A stretch of 64,000 bases of DNA from Porodaedalea pini. Taxonomy: Eukaryota; Basidiomycota; Agaricomycetes; Hymenochaetales; Hymenochaetaceae. Position numbers and translations under genes: made by a program. Positions 9,836 to 21,734 of this stretch are shown piece by piece (position 1 is the stretch's first letter; the number at the start of each line of letters is the position of its first letter). The stretch lies in assembly GCA_002794775.1 (NCBI GenBank), contig NBAY01000029.1:124001-188000 (forward strand), read 5' to 3'. Under the pieces are notes generated by a model. It did not search any database. It was not told the DNA's origin and saw only the letters and a list, made by a program, of their open reading frames with translations.

Positions 9836-12800
9836 ATAGTCAATGAATTGGTACAATATCGACGAGATGAACCAGGGGCGCAACCATGCTATACCACAGA
9901 TACCCCAGAGTCAAACACAGTACATATTTCTTTTGACAGACAGTCTATCGAGATCACCATCACAGAAAAGGGAGGTGTAAAAACAAAATACGGAAAACAA
10001 CAAAACCTGAACAGACGACGCAACAGGACTATTCTCTATCAGTCACCCATATGACAACAAATCTCTAATTCCTTGAACAAGTCAAACTCGCCAAACGACT
10101 CAACCCTTCTTCAAGTACAAGAAGGTCACCAATTGTATAAAGCCGGTACCGACCACACTCCCCAAAGAATACTGAATCACCAGGACACAGCACCCTGATC
10201 CTCTAAAGGACCTTCCAGAATTACCAACCCATCCGCCACCATTCTCACCTGGGAAATGACTCACCCAGGAACGATACGATGAAATGGACATAGATCCGGC
10301 CAGATTCCTACTCCCTGAAGAAAAGGATCTCGCATGGTGGGTTATTCGGACACGGGAAATGGCTTTCGCATGGGACAAAACAGAAAAGGGTGCACTCGAC
10401 TATGATTACTTCACTCCAGTTCTTATCCCAACGATTGAGCATATTCCATGGGTACTGAAGAATATTCTCATCCCACCGGGGATATTTGACAGGGTCATCA
10501 CAATCATCAAAGACAAAATCATGTTCGGCGTTTACGAACTGTCAAACTCATCGTATCGATTCAGATGGTTCTGCATAGTAAAGAAGGATGGAAAGTCGCT
10601 GAGAATAGTCCACGATCTTCAACCACTAAATGCAGTTGCAATACGAGATCCATCGGTGCTGTATCCAACTGAACACATCGCCGAGTCTTTTGGTGGCCGA
10701 TCCTGTTATACAACCTTGGACTTATTTGTAGCGTTCAACCAAAGGAAACTCACCATACAAAGTAGGGACATAATGACATTCCAGACACCACTAGGAGCAT
10801 TCCGACTCACATCAATTCCCATGGGGTATATGAACTCCCAAAAAATCATGCACGCTGATGTCACATTCATCCTGAAGGACAAAATCCCAGATGTGGCATT
10901 CCTATACATTGACGATGTACTCATAAAAGGGCTGGCCACACGATACGAATTACAGGAAAGATCATACGAGACCATCCCGGAAAATTCAGGAATCCGCCGA
11001 TTCATATGGGAACACCTAAATGACGTCAATCGAGTCCTCCAAAGATTCAAAGTAGTTGGGGCGACTCTGTCTGGGAAAAAGTTGGTACTCACTGCACCCG
11101 AAGCTGTGATAGTTGGCCATACCTGCAACTACTCAGGACGAGTCCCAGACGAAGCACGAGTCCAAAAGGTCATCAACTGGCCTCCCTGTGGAGACATTAC
11201 TGACGTTCAATCATTCCTCAGAACTGCAGGAGTCCTCAGGCATTTTATCAACGACTTCGCTTGATTGGCATATGATCTGAACTGACTCACCAGAAAAGAC
11301 GTCCCCTTCTCATTCGGAAAACTCAAACAGTGATCGATGGACCAACTTAAGAAGGCAGTTGCCGAGTCTGGAGCCATCAGGCCGATCGACTACAAATGTG
11401 GGAGACTGGTCCACCTCTGCGTAGATTCGTCGATTCGAGGATATGGAGCGATTCTCTTACAGATCGGAGAAAATGGAGAACGATTCCCAGCCCATTTTAT
11501 GTCTGCAACATGGAACGAGAGGGAACAGAACTTCTCACAGCCAAAAGTAGAACTGTTTGGGCTCATGAGGGCACTCCACGATGCATGGATCTACCTAATA
11601 GGACTGGACCACTTCTACATTGAAGTCGACACGAAGTACATTAAAGGCATGATCAACAACCCAGATATCCAGCCAAATGTGACAATCAATTGGTGGATCG
11701 CTGGAATCTTACTGTTCCACTTCACGATTATCTATGTACTGGGCACTCGGCATACAGGCCCAGACAGACTCAGTTGGCAAAAGCGAGCAGACACTGACCC
11801 TCCAGATGATGAAAACTATGAAGAATGGATTGACAATCAGTATGCTTTCATATTCGTAGCATACACTGGAGACATTCCTCCCACTGCAGACCCTCCCACC
11901 ATTCCTTGGACAGCTGCAGCAGAATCGGCCAATCAAGAGTTGATAAAAATCAAGGAATTTCTCAGCGACCCAAAGAAACCAGAAGACATGACAGACAACA
12001 AATTTTGACACTTCGTAACAAAGGCAACTCAGTTTTTCATAGCAGATGGACAACTTTGGAGGAAACGATACTCAGGACTGCACCAACTCGTACTTGCACG
12101 AGATTGCTGATTCTCAGTCATGCAGTCAGCACACAATGACCTGGGACACAAAGGATTCTTTTCAGTACAACTACGAGTCCACGATCGATTTTGGTGGCCC
12201 ATGATGAGTTCTGACATACATTGGTTCCTGAAGACATGTCACTTGTGCCAGACTCAGCAATTCACTCACGTACGAATTCTGCCAAACGTCCCAACACCAG
12301 CACCACTATTCGCCAGGGTACACATAGACATGATGCTCATGCCCAAATCAGGGGGATTCAGGTATATCGTCCAAGCAAGAGACTCACTCACAGGCTACCT
12401 GGAATTCTGACTCTTACACACTGACAACTCAAGATCGATTGCCAACTTCATCTTCCAGGACATCATATGTCGATGGGGTTATGTACATGAGATCATTTCA
12501 GACAATGGTCCATCATTTGACGGCGAAGTAATCAAGATGTTGGCAAGATACGGAGTCCACAATATCCAAATCTCCCCCTATAACTCAAGAGCGGACGGAA
12601 TTGTAGAGCAGTGCTACAGGGACCTTAGGGAAACACTGATGAAACTTGCTGGGAACGATGAAACTCGATGGTCACAACACGCATACCATGCCATATGGGC
12701 GGAGAGGATCACAATTCAAAAAGCAACAGGATATTCACCATACTACATGGTCCATGGAGTCCAGCTGATCCTTCCATTCGACTTGGCTGAACAAACGTAC

Positions 12801-13340
12801 ATGTCACCAGTATATACATCAAAGGTATCCCAGTCAGAACTACTCGTGGCACAAGCAAGAGCACTCCAGCATTGACCAGAGGACTTGAAATGAGTACACT
12901 CAGCAGTCATGTGTGCTCGCTTCAAATCAATCCAGCAATTCAAAAAACACTACCAAAACACGATCCGAGACTACGACTTTGGCCCTGGAGCCCTAGTTCT
13001 GGTTTGAAACTCACGAATCAACACAGAACTAAGCTGAAAAGCCAAACCCAAATACCTCAGACCTATGGTAGTTGTTCACCAAACAACTGGAGGATCATAT
13101 ATTCTCGCAGAACTCACAGGCGCAGTCTCGGCACTATGATACACAGCCTTCAGAGTTATCCCATACCACCCCTGAGCAAACATATCAACCCCAGTCACCC
13201 AGATAGTTGAGAAAACCAATTCAGAACTCGATGATCTCACCAACAAACATTCAAAAATCGAAGGGGAGGAGCTTGGTGCCAAGGATCGGCCACAACCAAC
13301 AGAAATCCTCAACACCGACTCTGGAACTGAATCTGAATCA
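9836..13340 (+). pseudogene. pol: Gypsy-2 copy 2 pol: reverse transcriptase, RNase H, integrase
   Basis: The longest open stretch, 10284-11264, is reverse transcriptase with WFCIVKKDGKSLRIVHDL, TLDLFVAFN and catalytic YIDD (LYIDDVLIKG). RNase H follows (11337-12008), including VDSSIRGYGAIL, and then integrase. The integrase zinc-binding HHCC region lies around 12126-12255 (HNDLGH and CHLCQ). The catalytic core has HIDMMLMPKSG (first Asp), ISDNG near 12500 (second Asp) and a GIVEQCYRDLRE segment with the final Glu near 12605. The C-terminal part to about 13340 is broken by many stops. TGA codons at the RT/RNase H junction and inside integrase match Arg positions. No chromodomain is recognisable, unlike A/B/C. 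Confidence 0.87.
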
Positions 13341-13561
13341 TGATACCCCGCTATTCTCTTTGATATTCATACTCATTCCATTTCCTTTCACACAACAAAC
13401 CCCCACTCTCAAACTTTGAAACCATGAAATCCACAAAAAACAGTACCCTACCGAGCCTGGAAGGAAAAGCCGAGTCTTAAACTTCCATTGTAAAGCACAG
13501 TGTAATGCGGTACCAGCCATAGACCAAATTCCCTTAATAAATAACAAACAGCAAAACTACC

Positions 13562-15653
13562 CTATTTTCTACCCTTCCCTTTTCCCTTCTTCTTCTTTTC
13601 CTTTTCTTCCTTCTCCTCCTGTTCTTGAATGGTCCAATAGTTAATGAAAGATTCCTTGTCAAGGAATGGCATAGGCGGCATCCAGTCCTCAACCTCCTCG
13701 TATTCACCAAGATGACACGTAAGCTCATTGACACAAGCCTCATACACCTCAAGATGACAATGAATGGCAGCCTGGCGCTCATGAATCGACACACAAGACT
13801 CAGCAACATTCCTAGCCAACACCCTGACCAGGACATCAACGGAAGCCGTGTCTGAGTAGTTGGGCACGTCCCCAAACTTCCAGACTGCCCCACCAATACC
13901 AATCAGGTCCACCATGGAAAGCGTGAGAGGAGCAAGCTGGGTACCACCACGCTGCCCGCGGAACCTCTTGAAGACACAGCGCACCTTATTCCATGAACAG
14001 CAGGTGCACTGCCGACTCTTAGGGACACCATCACATGATGCGCCCACGACAATGCAAGTGTCGCAAGCGAGGGCAAACTGAACAGTCCACCCTAGGTGTA
14101 CCCTACCTCCGAGCAAATCCAGGTCTGGGCCATCAGAAACAGCCTCTTCAGGCTTCGCATCTCTTGCAGAGGACACACCTGCAGCACGCGGAACCTTGGA
14201 CAGACCAGGATGAGAAGGTCCTTCATTGCTGCTGGATTCAACCACAACCGGCTTTTGCTTCATCCCAGGCTTCATAGGAGGGACGTTAGCTGCCACCACC
14301 TCAGAACGCGTGCGCAAACCACCAACCTACACAGGAACAGTCAACCATGAAGATCAGGATTGGTACAGAAAGGAATGTTCACCTTCATCACCTCACGCGG
14401 TATCTTCGTGGATGAGGTGCTTCCACCAACTGTCGAAGGATCGGTTTTTACAGTCCCAGCTGGCACAGCCAGGAAAGGAGAGGTGGAAGTCCTATGAGGG
14501 GGCATGGCATGCCCACCAGTACCTCAACGAGACACGGCACTCGCATGCAAACCAGCTTGAGGCAACAACGTGGGAGAAATGACCTCCCTACTTTCTGCTC
14601 CCAAACACGCAAAGACAGGACGAGGGTGAGGCTGGCACATATGTGATCCACAACAGGGCAGAGACAGAATCGACTGAATAGGAGCAGAAGGGATCACAGA
14701 TGAAACCAGCAGAGGAGGACTGACCATATGTTGGAGTTGGCCCTGGAGCTCCTTGTCAGTTGCTGTAGGATACAGCATGTGCAACAACTCATGCATGCCC
14801 CTCAGTTTTGCTGTGCACTCCTCCTTTTCCCAAGCCTGTTTGGCCACCAGGAGATCTGTATGCTCAAGCCAGAATCGTGCCTCCTCTGCAGCCTGTTTGG
14901 CACACTCAGCGTCCTCACGAGCCCGACGCTCTACCCTCTCCTGGGCCTCAACAGCAGTGCGCACACACTCGGCAGCAACAAGCTCACATTTGCGCTTACA
15001 CTCGGCCACCTTCTCCTCCTCCTCAGCAATAAGGGACCAGAGATGCTTGGGCAGCATCTCCTTGGTCACATTCTCCACTGCCTCCTCGGCCTCAGTCCAG
15101 AACATGTCCAAAAGGACATCCATCGCGGTAAAAGAGATATGGGTGGCTTTGGCATGCTCAGAAATGCCATCCCATGCAGTAGAAAGGGAGCACTAGAAAA
15201 GGTGTATCAGAAGCAAAAACAAGAAAACAAAAACAAGCGGTGCACCCAAGTAGCCTGCACATATGCCATCGCCTCCTCACGAGCCTCTTCACTTGACTTC
15301 TTGAGATCGTTGAGAGCCGAGTTGAAGTCTTCCATATGTGACGAGAAAGGATCACGCTGGACGAGACTCGGCAGGACAGACTCGGCAGGGGGAACACCAA
15401 CTTCCCCAGTGGGTCCCCCCTCTCCACCCACTTCTCTGCCCAATGAGGATGACAGTAGCTGCAATGGACGTGGGAGATCCATGCTGACGAGCACGCCTCC
15501 CACGTCTCGGTTGCTGTTGTCAGTTTCCTGCAAAAAACCAGGGGCCACTGGTGTGTGATTGCTAGCCCCCAACTTCTCCTGTGGTGGTGTCGAAGAACCC
15601 CCCCCCCCATCCTTGGGAGATGCAGGGGTGCACGGGACGGTATCGGGAGTCAT
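13562..15653 (-). pseudogene. Antisense three-exon gene: coiled-coil plus Zn2Cys6 cluster protein inside gypsy-2
   Basis: I reconstruct three minus-strand exons: 15653-15261, 15192-14383 and 14326-13562. The two introns (68 and 56 bp) start GT, end AG and fall exactly between codons, so all three exon lengths are multiples of three (131+270+255 codons). The N-terminus is Pro/Gly-rich. An Ala/Glu-rich coiled coil spans about residues 155-260. A cysteine cluster near residue 480 spaced C-x2-C-x6-C-x8-C-x2-C-x6-C matches the fungal Zn2Cys6 DNA-binding pattern, and the tail is Lys/Glu-rich. One in-frame TGA near 14523 (SR-stop-GTG) fits CGA decay. The gene lies between integrase and 3' LTR, opposite to the element. 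Zn2Cys6 proteins are usually transcription factors, but a structural or gag-like role is also possible. Function unknown. Confidence 0.7.
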
Positions 15654-16434
15654 AATGTTGTCTATCGAATGGGTAAGGTGAGATGGAGGAGGTGGTAGTA
15701 AAAAGTAGAGGGGGGCATGTTTTGAAAACTACAATGATCTTTACCAACAGGAATCACACCCCCGCGTTACCAGACCGGAACAAGCACTGTGGTCGCACTC
15801 AAGAAGCACGACGTGGAACTCAGTCATTTCAAGATCACCGAAGCGCCTGAAACGGTTCTTGACAATCACACACCTCAAAAGCCAATCACACATGGATCCA
15901 GACCACACCAAATACAGTATGAACCTGCCGATCACTCACAACGAACCCAAGTACACACCGAACACCAGCATTCAACAACAAGGCCGCTCCAAAAATGAAA
16001 AGAAACCACGAGGCACACAACACACAGATGCTCAACCAAATGCAAACACCAAAGAAAATAACTACACCGAGGCAAGACCACCAAACAAAATTCACAACCA
16101 GCCAAACAGAGACACGGACTGGCACCAAACACATGAAATACAAAACAATGGACTAAAAGACAAAAATTTGCCAATCGACCAGCCGCCGACCACAAGAAAA
16201 TGACACTATCGCTGTCATGAATCACCCGCTGAAGGACCCAATTGAAGCATGCAAAAGAATCACCTGAAACACGCAATGAATGCAAACTCCGCTGACTGAC
16301 GGCATGACCAATACAGAGAGGTCCTCCCGAAACAGACACACAAACGACTCAGGCGATGCAACTGTCCTTAAAAAGACACACCATTACTAAAAGCGACAAA
16401 AAGGAAAAAGACACAACACCTGACCCTGCCCACA
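15654..16434. other. Divergent spacer between antisense gene and sense ORF
   Basis: About 780 bp, CA-rich on the plus strand (acaccaaac-type low complexity at 15880-16200). It lies between the start of the antisense Zn2Cys6 gene and the sense ORF starting at 16435. Its position suggests a shared bidirectional promoter region inside the element. No clear TATA box was found on either strand, only a cttaaaaag near 16370. Confidence 0.4.
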
Positions 16435-17312
16435 ATGGAAAGTACCGACATTACGCCTCCCCATGCGATCGTCCTCAAGGATATGGCACACTGTATGCCC
16501 AACCTGACTCCTGGCAACCTCGCATTAGCCAACCCTCACCTGATGGGTGTCTCGCAGATAGTCATATATGACCCCACAATGACCTCATTCGCCAAGTTTG
16601 CAGTGGAGCTACTGTTCGCATTCGACAAGCTTATGCCCACAGACCCGACTCTGATTTACGTGGCCTACATGTTCTGCACACAAAAATATAAGAGCGACTC
16701 TCAGAGTCACCTGCACTCACTGGAGGTTTGTGGTCTCAATTCTGTACCGCAGTTGCCATAGCCAGTCCTGATTACAAGGGCCTCACGCAACTCGTGTACA
16801 AAGAAGTATACCGCACGGTGTTCAGATGGATCACGAGCAGGAAGGCGACCTCATACGAATCAGCCCTGACCCTCTCTTGGTTTAATGCTGCAGCAACGGT
16901 TTCCTACGTCCAGCCAGCATACCTCAGCCAACTGTACAAAGCCCGAGAATTGCTGATTTCTGCAGAAGATGAGCAGGCCAACTTTGCAGCGATGCTTGAA
17001 GACGCTGAGCAAGAATGCACAGCACACGAAGCACAACAGTCGACCCTTCAGGAAACAGTGCTCAGGATGGCTCGCCTCGCCGAAGTCACTCAGGAACAAG
17101 CCATCAAAGCCCACGATCTACTCTCACAGTTAGTCAGTCAATTAAACAAGCTACATATTGCACTGATCAACCTGGGCGAGCACATGAACCTGATCGCATC
17201 CTGGAATGACTTCAATGCAACGTTCGCAACCGAGTACAGAAGGGTCGCACAGGAAGGATCAGCCACGACAAATGGGCAGGCCAAAGCCGAACACCTGGTG
17301 CATTTCTCTTGA
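16435..17312 (+). pseudogene. Sense accessory ORF 1 of gypsy-2 (unknown, coiled-coil), one frameshift
   Basis: Two overlapping open stretches, 16435-16761 and 16728-17312, read as one protein of roughly 290 residues if a single frame change near 16728-16740 is allowed. The first part (MESTDITPPHAIVLKD) is neutral and globular-looking. The second has a helical, Gln/Glu/Ala-rich region (about 16930-17180) with heptad-like spacing (LEDAEQECTAHEAQQSTLQETVLRMARLAEV). No known domain is recognised. It is co-oriented with pol and lies between the antisense gene and the next ORF, so it appears to be part of the accessory module of the element. The frame change may be a mutation or a missed intron, which I cannot separate here. 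Confidence 0.5.
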
Positions 17313-17491
17313 AACCCCCCTGATTCAACCGCCTCATGTTACATTAGGCAAAATAGAGTACCCCTCCATTTCCCTTAATAACAAGAACCCCGTTTTGTAT
17401 GACAACAAGCACTGACCCTCTCTATCATTACTTTCTCTCTGCCAAATTTTTTTTACACCAAACATCGCACTAACTAATAACCCCAAGTCTT

Positions 17492-17499
17492 TATAAAAT
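17492..17499 (+). promoter_or_regulatory. TATA box upstream of sense accessory ORF 2
   Basis: TATAAAAT sits about 100 bp upstream of the ATG at 17598, followed by a CT-rich leader (ctccctccttttcg), a typical fungal core promoter layout. It suggests that ORF 2 is transcribed separately from the LTR promoter. Inference only. Confidence 0.4.
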
Positions 17500-17597
17500 A
17501 CTCCCTCCTTTTCGTTCATTCAGAATCATCTGCTCTACAATATCCCCCTCTTGAATAACTCAACTTTGTTCTTCTTCACTTCTACCCTTCACTGACC

Positions 17598-18149
17598 ATG
17601 CATTCAGACCGAACCAGCGCCGAGTCTTTCTATGACAACCGAATCCTGTGCCCAGACGACATACGTGGGGTTCACAACTGGTCGATATCATTCACTCTCA
17701 CTGTTGCATGCCATCACTCACATCAGGCCACTCTCGAGGATGTCCTATGTCACTCCGGATCTCACCAGCACTTCTGGTGCTCAATCGCCAAGCCTGGCAT
17801 GAAGGTGCACGAGTTCTTCCTGCACCTGTACATGGTGATCGACATCCAGTACTGACCCCAACTGACCTTGATCAACAACCACACAAAATATGTCATTAAT
17901 CAAGGCCTGGAGCTGCCAGTGAATCAGCATCTATGTTCAGCAGTGACACATGACCTCATCCAGATCGCGATTATCCCATGGCACCTGGACCTCCAGATGA
18001 GCATACACCACCCAGCCCTGTCAGTCCAACTCGAGAACCTCTGTGACAAGGTTGTGCAGCAGATAGTGCACATCACGAAACTCCAGGGTGCGATTCTGGC
18101 ATTGATCGGTGAACTGTCAACCTCTTCCTCTTCTTCTTTGCACCATTAA
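17598..18149 (+). pseudogene. Sense accessory ORF 2 of gypsy-2 (unknown), one TGA
   Basis: A single reading frame of 183 codons plus stop, broken once by TGA at 17853-17855 (IDIQY-stop-PQLTL). The context fits C-to-T decay. The N-terminal half starts MHSDRTSAESFYDN and is rich in His/Ser. The C-terminal half is helical (LSVQLENLCDKVVQQIVHITKLQ) and ends in a Ser run. No family is recognised. It lies 105 bp upstream of the 3' LTR, in the position where some retroelements carry env-like or other extra genes, but there is no signal peptide or membrane span, so an env-like role is not supported. Confidence 0.5.
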
Positions 18150-18253
18150 ATACCACAGAATGCACCAAACCTCACCCATTACACATTCTTTAATTTCCAA
18201 TTCAACCACTTCTCATGTACACTGCAAACACTTTTTTCTGGCCCCCTGGGAGA

Positions 18254-19087
18254 TGTAGCGATTAACCATCACCTACGCACCAGCCAAGTCTTTCTCCCCT
18301 CACTTACACTACTCCTTTGACTCCCTTTACCAGCCGCTAAACATTACCATTTATTCATTCATAATCGGCGGCCGACTCTTTATTATTAATTCTTGGTATG
18401 GACATGATCGGACAGACAGATGTCATACAAACTCGATCAGCACATGGACAACCGACTCTCATGGGCACAGGTGGAAGGAATTAGGCAAGTAGGACAAGGA
18501 TGTGGGATACGGGTGTGCAGTGGTGGGAGATGAGAGAGCAGGTTTGGCACTACAACATCACTCCATGACAATTGGCTGTGTGATATGCACAGGCTGATCG
18601 CCGACTCACCTTCACATCTGTTCACACAGACTTGGCCGAGTCTCACACCGCTTTCTCTGCTTCAGTTTACTATAAATTCACAGTAGTTTGTAGACACAGA
18701 AAAATAGAGAGATAGAGGAGCAACAGTACAGAGACAGACAGTCCCCTCTCCACCTCTAGACCACAATCTACTACATGCATTACTACGCACTACTCACCCG
18801 ACTCTCATTCTGAAAACAGTATACACTGACTCTGTCACCGACTCTCAGAACTCTGTCACCCAATCACTGAACACCCTCGGCCACTGCCACAAGTGCCAAT
18901 TCTACCCACCCGAGTCTTGGTCCAACTGGAATCCTGCAGGTATCCATATCGCCGAGTCTTCATATCTTGAACCTCGCTCTACTTAGGTTATCCCTCTCGG
19001 TATACCGAGTCACTGCAGTCCCCCTTGGGTCGATCATGAGCCGTAGCCCAAATTGCCCTTCAGATTAGAAGAGTCTGCATCCCTACA
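18254..19087 (+). repeat. 3' LTR of gypsy-2 copy 2 (834 bp)
   Basis: Starts TGTAGCGATTAACC and ends CATCCCTACA. It matches the reverse complement of 7231-8082 along its length with small indels. TATA-like ACTATAAATT lies near 18669. It is preceded by a weak purine-rich tract (ctgggaga). It closes copy 2; the following bases (gcata) would be the target duplication if the 5' LTR could be seen. Confidence 0.92.
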
Positions 19088-20009
19088 GCATAGTTGCTGA
19101 TCACTTTGTTTCACTGGTCAGTTTTGCGCTGCAGGAAGAACAGCTTGGGAAAATGGACATGGTTTGCCATACTGCAGTATGTGTGTTGATAGTGGGTGTC
19201 AGTGATGAGAAACACACAGTGTGCCTTCCTACCGCACAACTGCTGGCCTTGTTTATGGATGCTTTCTTTGCTTCCCATGCAAGTAACATCTCTACCTAAA
19301 ATGAGACACAGATTCTCCTGCTGAAATATTCATTAGCACATTCACACAAACAGTATTGATACTCAAGCATTTTGTCTGGATACCATGTGTGTCAAAAGGT
19401 TATTCTTCAAGATGTTGGAAGACAGAAATGTATTTCCATATAAGTGTTTGCATGACTCAGAGAGGCTCAGTTATTTCGAGACATTTTCATGTGTTTCTTT
19501 GTAGCGTCCTTGCCCTAGAACTTGAAGGCTGTTATAGATGGCCATGAATAGAGAGCCTCTACATATAACACTTGTACTTTCATCCTCTGCCTTTTTTAAT
19601 TCCAGTAATATCAGTACATAGCATGTATACTAGTTTGGGTTTTGTTTAATAAAAAGTAAAATAGTATGCCCTTTGGAACAAAAAGAATTGCCTTACTGGA
19701 AAAGTGGTTATGAAGATACACTATCATTGAACATATATGTGAAGTTTTAGAGTCATCCCACTTTTATTCAGCACAGTAGAAGCTAAGCAGTTCATAATTT
19801 TGAAATTTGTGGCAAATCTGAGTCAATTTGTGGAACTGTTTACAACATAGGTGAGTTTCTAGAAATCCAGACACTCTGAAACTTAGGAAATGTCTTATTA
19901 ACTTGTTACTCTAACTGATTCAGGTGTTAGTTTTGTGTGTGTGAGGGGAAATGTTGTATATGACATGTTTGAACTCCTGATTCCAGTTCTGAGATTATAA
20001 ATGCACACT
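19088..20009. other. AT-rich spacer, no gene seen
   Basis: Between the gypsy-2 LTR and the first palindrome. Short open stretches exist on both strands (for example minus 19289-19101) but show no recognisable domain. CpG is scarce and TG/CA common, as expected for old decayed repeat sequence. Confidence 0.5.
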
Positions 20010-20011
20010 TA

Positions 20012-20860
20012 CAGCCTTTTTCATAAGTCCTGTGACATGTGCATGTCACATGAAGTGAGCCGCGTCAGAGCCAAAGTGTCGAAAATTTAGAATGAATGCC
20101 TATTTTCTCTGTGAATTCTGCACAGAACCTGCTCATTAAGTACTCAAAAAAAAGGCACGGTTCTCAGGAGAAGAAATATGTAAAATAGGGAGCAATAAAT
20201 TGACTGTGTAGGTGGGTGGAGATCAAACAAGTGCAGCTGGTCTGTTCTCTCACCCATTTCCACTGAGATTCAAAAATTATAGCTCCCCTACATCTACCTA
20301 TAAAATTCTTTCCTGTGTCTGTAAATTAAGTATATGACTATATCAACATCTCCTGAAAGTTTGAAGCCAATCCATTCAGTATTCATGGTCCAGCAGCAAG
20401 ATTTGTGTTCTACTCTGCAAGACCTGTTGTGAGAAAAGGAGGGTGGAAAGAGCTTGAAGTGGAACACAAATCTTGCTGCTGGACCATGAATACTGAATGG
20501 ATTGGCTTCAAACTTTCAGGAGATGTTGATATAGTCATATACTTAATTTACAGACACAGGAAAAAAATTTATAGGTAGATGTAGGGGAGCTATAATTTTT
20601 GAATCTCAGTGGAAATGGGTGAGAGAACAGACTAGCTGCACTTGTTTGATCTCCACCCACCTACACAGTCAATTTATTGCTCCCTATTTTACATATTTCT
20701 TCTCCTGAGAACCGTACTTTTTTTTTGAGTACTTAATGAGCAGGTACTGTGCAGAATTCACAGAGAAAATAGGCATTCATTCTAAATTTTCGACACTTTG
20801 GCTCTGACGCGGCTCATTTCACATGACATGCACGTGTCACAGGACTTATGAAAAAGGCTG
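20012..20860. mobile_element. TA-flanked palindromic (foldback) element, copy 1
   Basis: An 849-bp unit beginning CAGCCTTTTTCATAAG and ending CTTATGAAAAAGGCTG, with TA on both sides. The left arm (about 20012-20413) and right arm (about 20460-20860) are nearly perfect inverted repeats of roughly 400 bp around a ~46-bp loop (tactctgcaagacctg...). No coding capacity. TA flanks and CAGxx termini fit a non-autonomous Tc1/mariner-type element. Close copies lie at 37189-38038 and 58012-58860. Its termini differ from those of the mariner-like element at 60322. Confidence 0.88.
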
Positions 20861-20862
20861 TA

Positions 20863-21490
20863 AACATGCATCGGAAGACCATTTTCAAGAGCATATATTT
20901 GTAGGCTAGTTAATGAGAATCTAACTACATACTATTTTTCTACTAACTGTTTTCTTCTGCTCTCAAAAGGAACTACTCAATTCTATGCAACCAATCACTG
21001 AGAAAAAAATTGTTCTCTAAAACACTGGCTGGAATGATTTGGCAGGAGCCAACATTAGTGTTTGCAACACTACATTTCAATGCTTGCACTGGCTAGCTCA
21101 GAACTCTTTAGAACTAAAGTAGATACATAGATAAACTAGTATACAGAATGTTGTACTTTAATGCGCTGTACAAATAGCATGAAAAATTGAGACATTGGCT
21201 ATGTGAGAGACTTGCTCAAAACAGTCCCAGAAGATGCCAAGAACCTCAAGACAGCAAGCTCGAGTCAAAATGTTTCCTCCTGAAAATTTGTACTCATTGA
21301 TATAGAGCCAACAAGTAGTCTGTTTCTTGTACTGCACATGTAATGTCATTGTTGTATTTTTGTGATTAAGCTACAGTAGTCCATCCTTCCAAGTAAAGAC
21401 ACAGCACATATTTCCATCCTCTGACTCTATGCTCTCTTGGACATGACAAATCAATTAATAGAATGATAATTTACAATAATTACATATAAT
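20863..21490. other. AT-rich spacer next to KDZ 3' end
   Basis: No convincing coding segment. It probably contains the downstream flank of the minus-strand KDZ pseudogene, but I see no terminal inverted repeat that would close a KDZ element. Confidence 0.4.
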
Positions 21491-21734
21491 TATATGTCAG
21501 CCTCAGTGCATGACAAGGTGTCGAATGCTGCAGACACCACAGATAACACTGATAAGTCCTTGTCCCCATCAGACTGCTCGCCATTGTCTCCCTGCCCTCC
21601 TTTCACATATGGTGCAGAGCCATTTGTGTCTGTATACAATGAAGGTACACTGAAAGTGTTTTCTAGTCATGGATTGTTGATGGAGATGTCAGTGGCATTT
21701 CCATCCATTGTGGTATCTATTTTGCAAACTTGCA

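Larger units (their letters stand above)
8083..19087 (+). mobile_element. Gypsy-2 family LTR retrotransposon, copy 2, with extra 3' genes
   Basis: Plus-strand copy entering the window within gag (homology to copy 1 begins at the segment around 5380) and ending with its 3' LTR at 19087. Order: gag C-terminus with zinc knuckle, protease, reverse transcriptase, RNase H, integrase, then about 4.9 kb that a standard Ty3/gypsy element would not have. That 4.9 kb holds an antisense three-exon gene (13562-15653) and two sense ORFs (16435-17312, 17598-18149). Combining the 5' part of copy 1 with copy 2 suggests a full element near 13-14 kb. Many in-frame TGA codons show decay. Confidence 0.85.

Noticed and set aside
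14674..14724. A third intron in the antisense Zn2Cys6 gene (GTCAGT...TTCAG, 51 bp)
   Set aside because: The stretch is a multiple of three and open in frame, so it need not be spliced; kept as coding.
15886..16339. Hydrophobic minus-strand ORFs resembling membrane proteins
   Set aside because: Complement of a CA-rich low-complexity spacer; no start context or conservation.
17598..18149. Envelope-like gene before the 3' LTR
   Set aside because: No signal peptide, membrane segment or fusion-like motif.
19101..19289. Minus-strand ORF as a gene
   Set aside because: Sixty-two codons, no domain, no promoter or splice context, in decayed repeat sequence.
20012..20860. Palindrome as an origin, telomere or assembly artefact
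   Set aside because: Three copies with the same termini, different flanks and TA duplications, one with an empty-site paralogue, show it is a mobile element.
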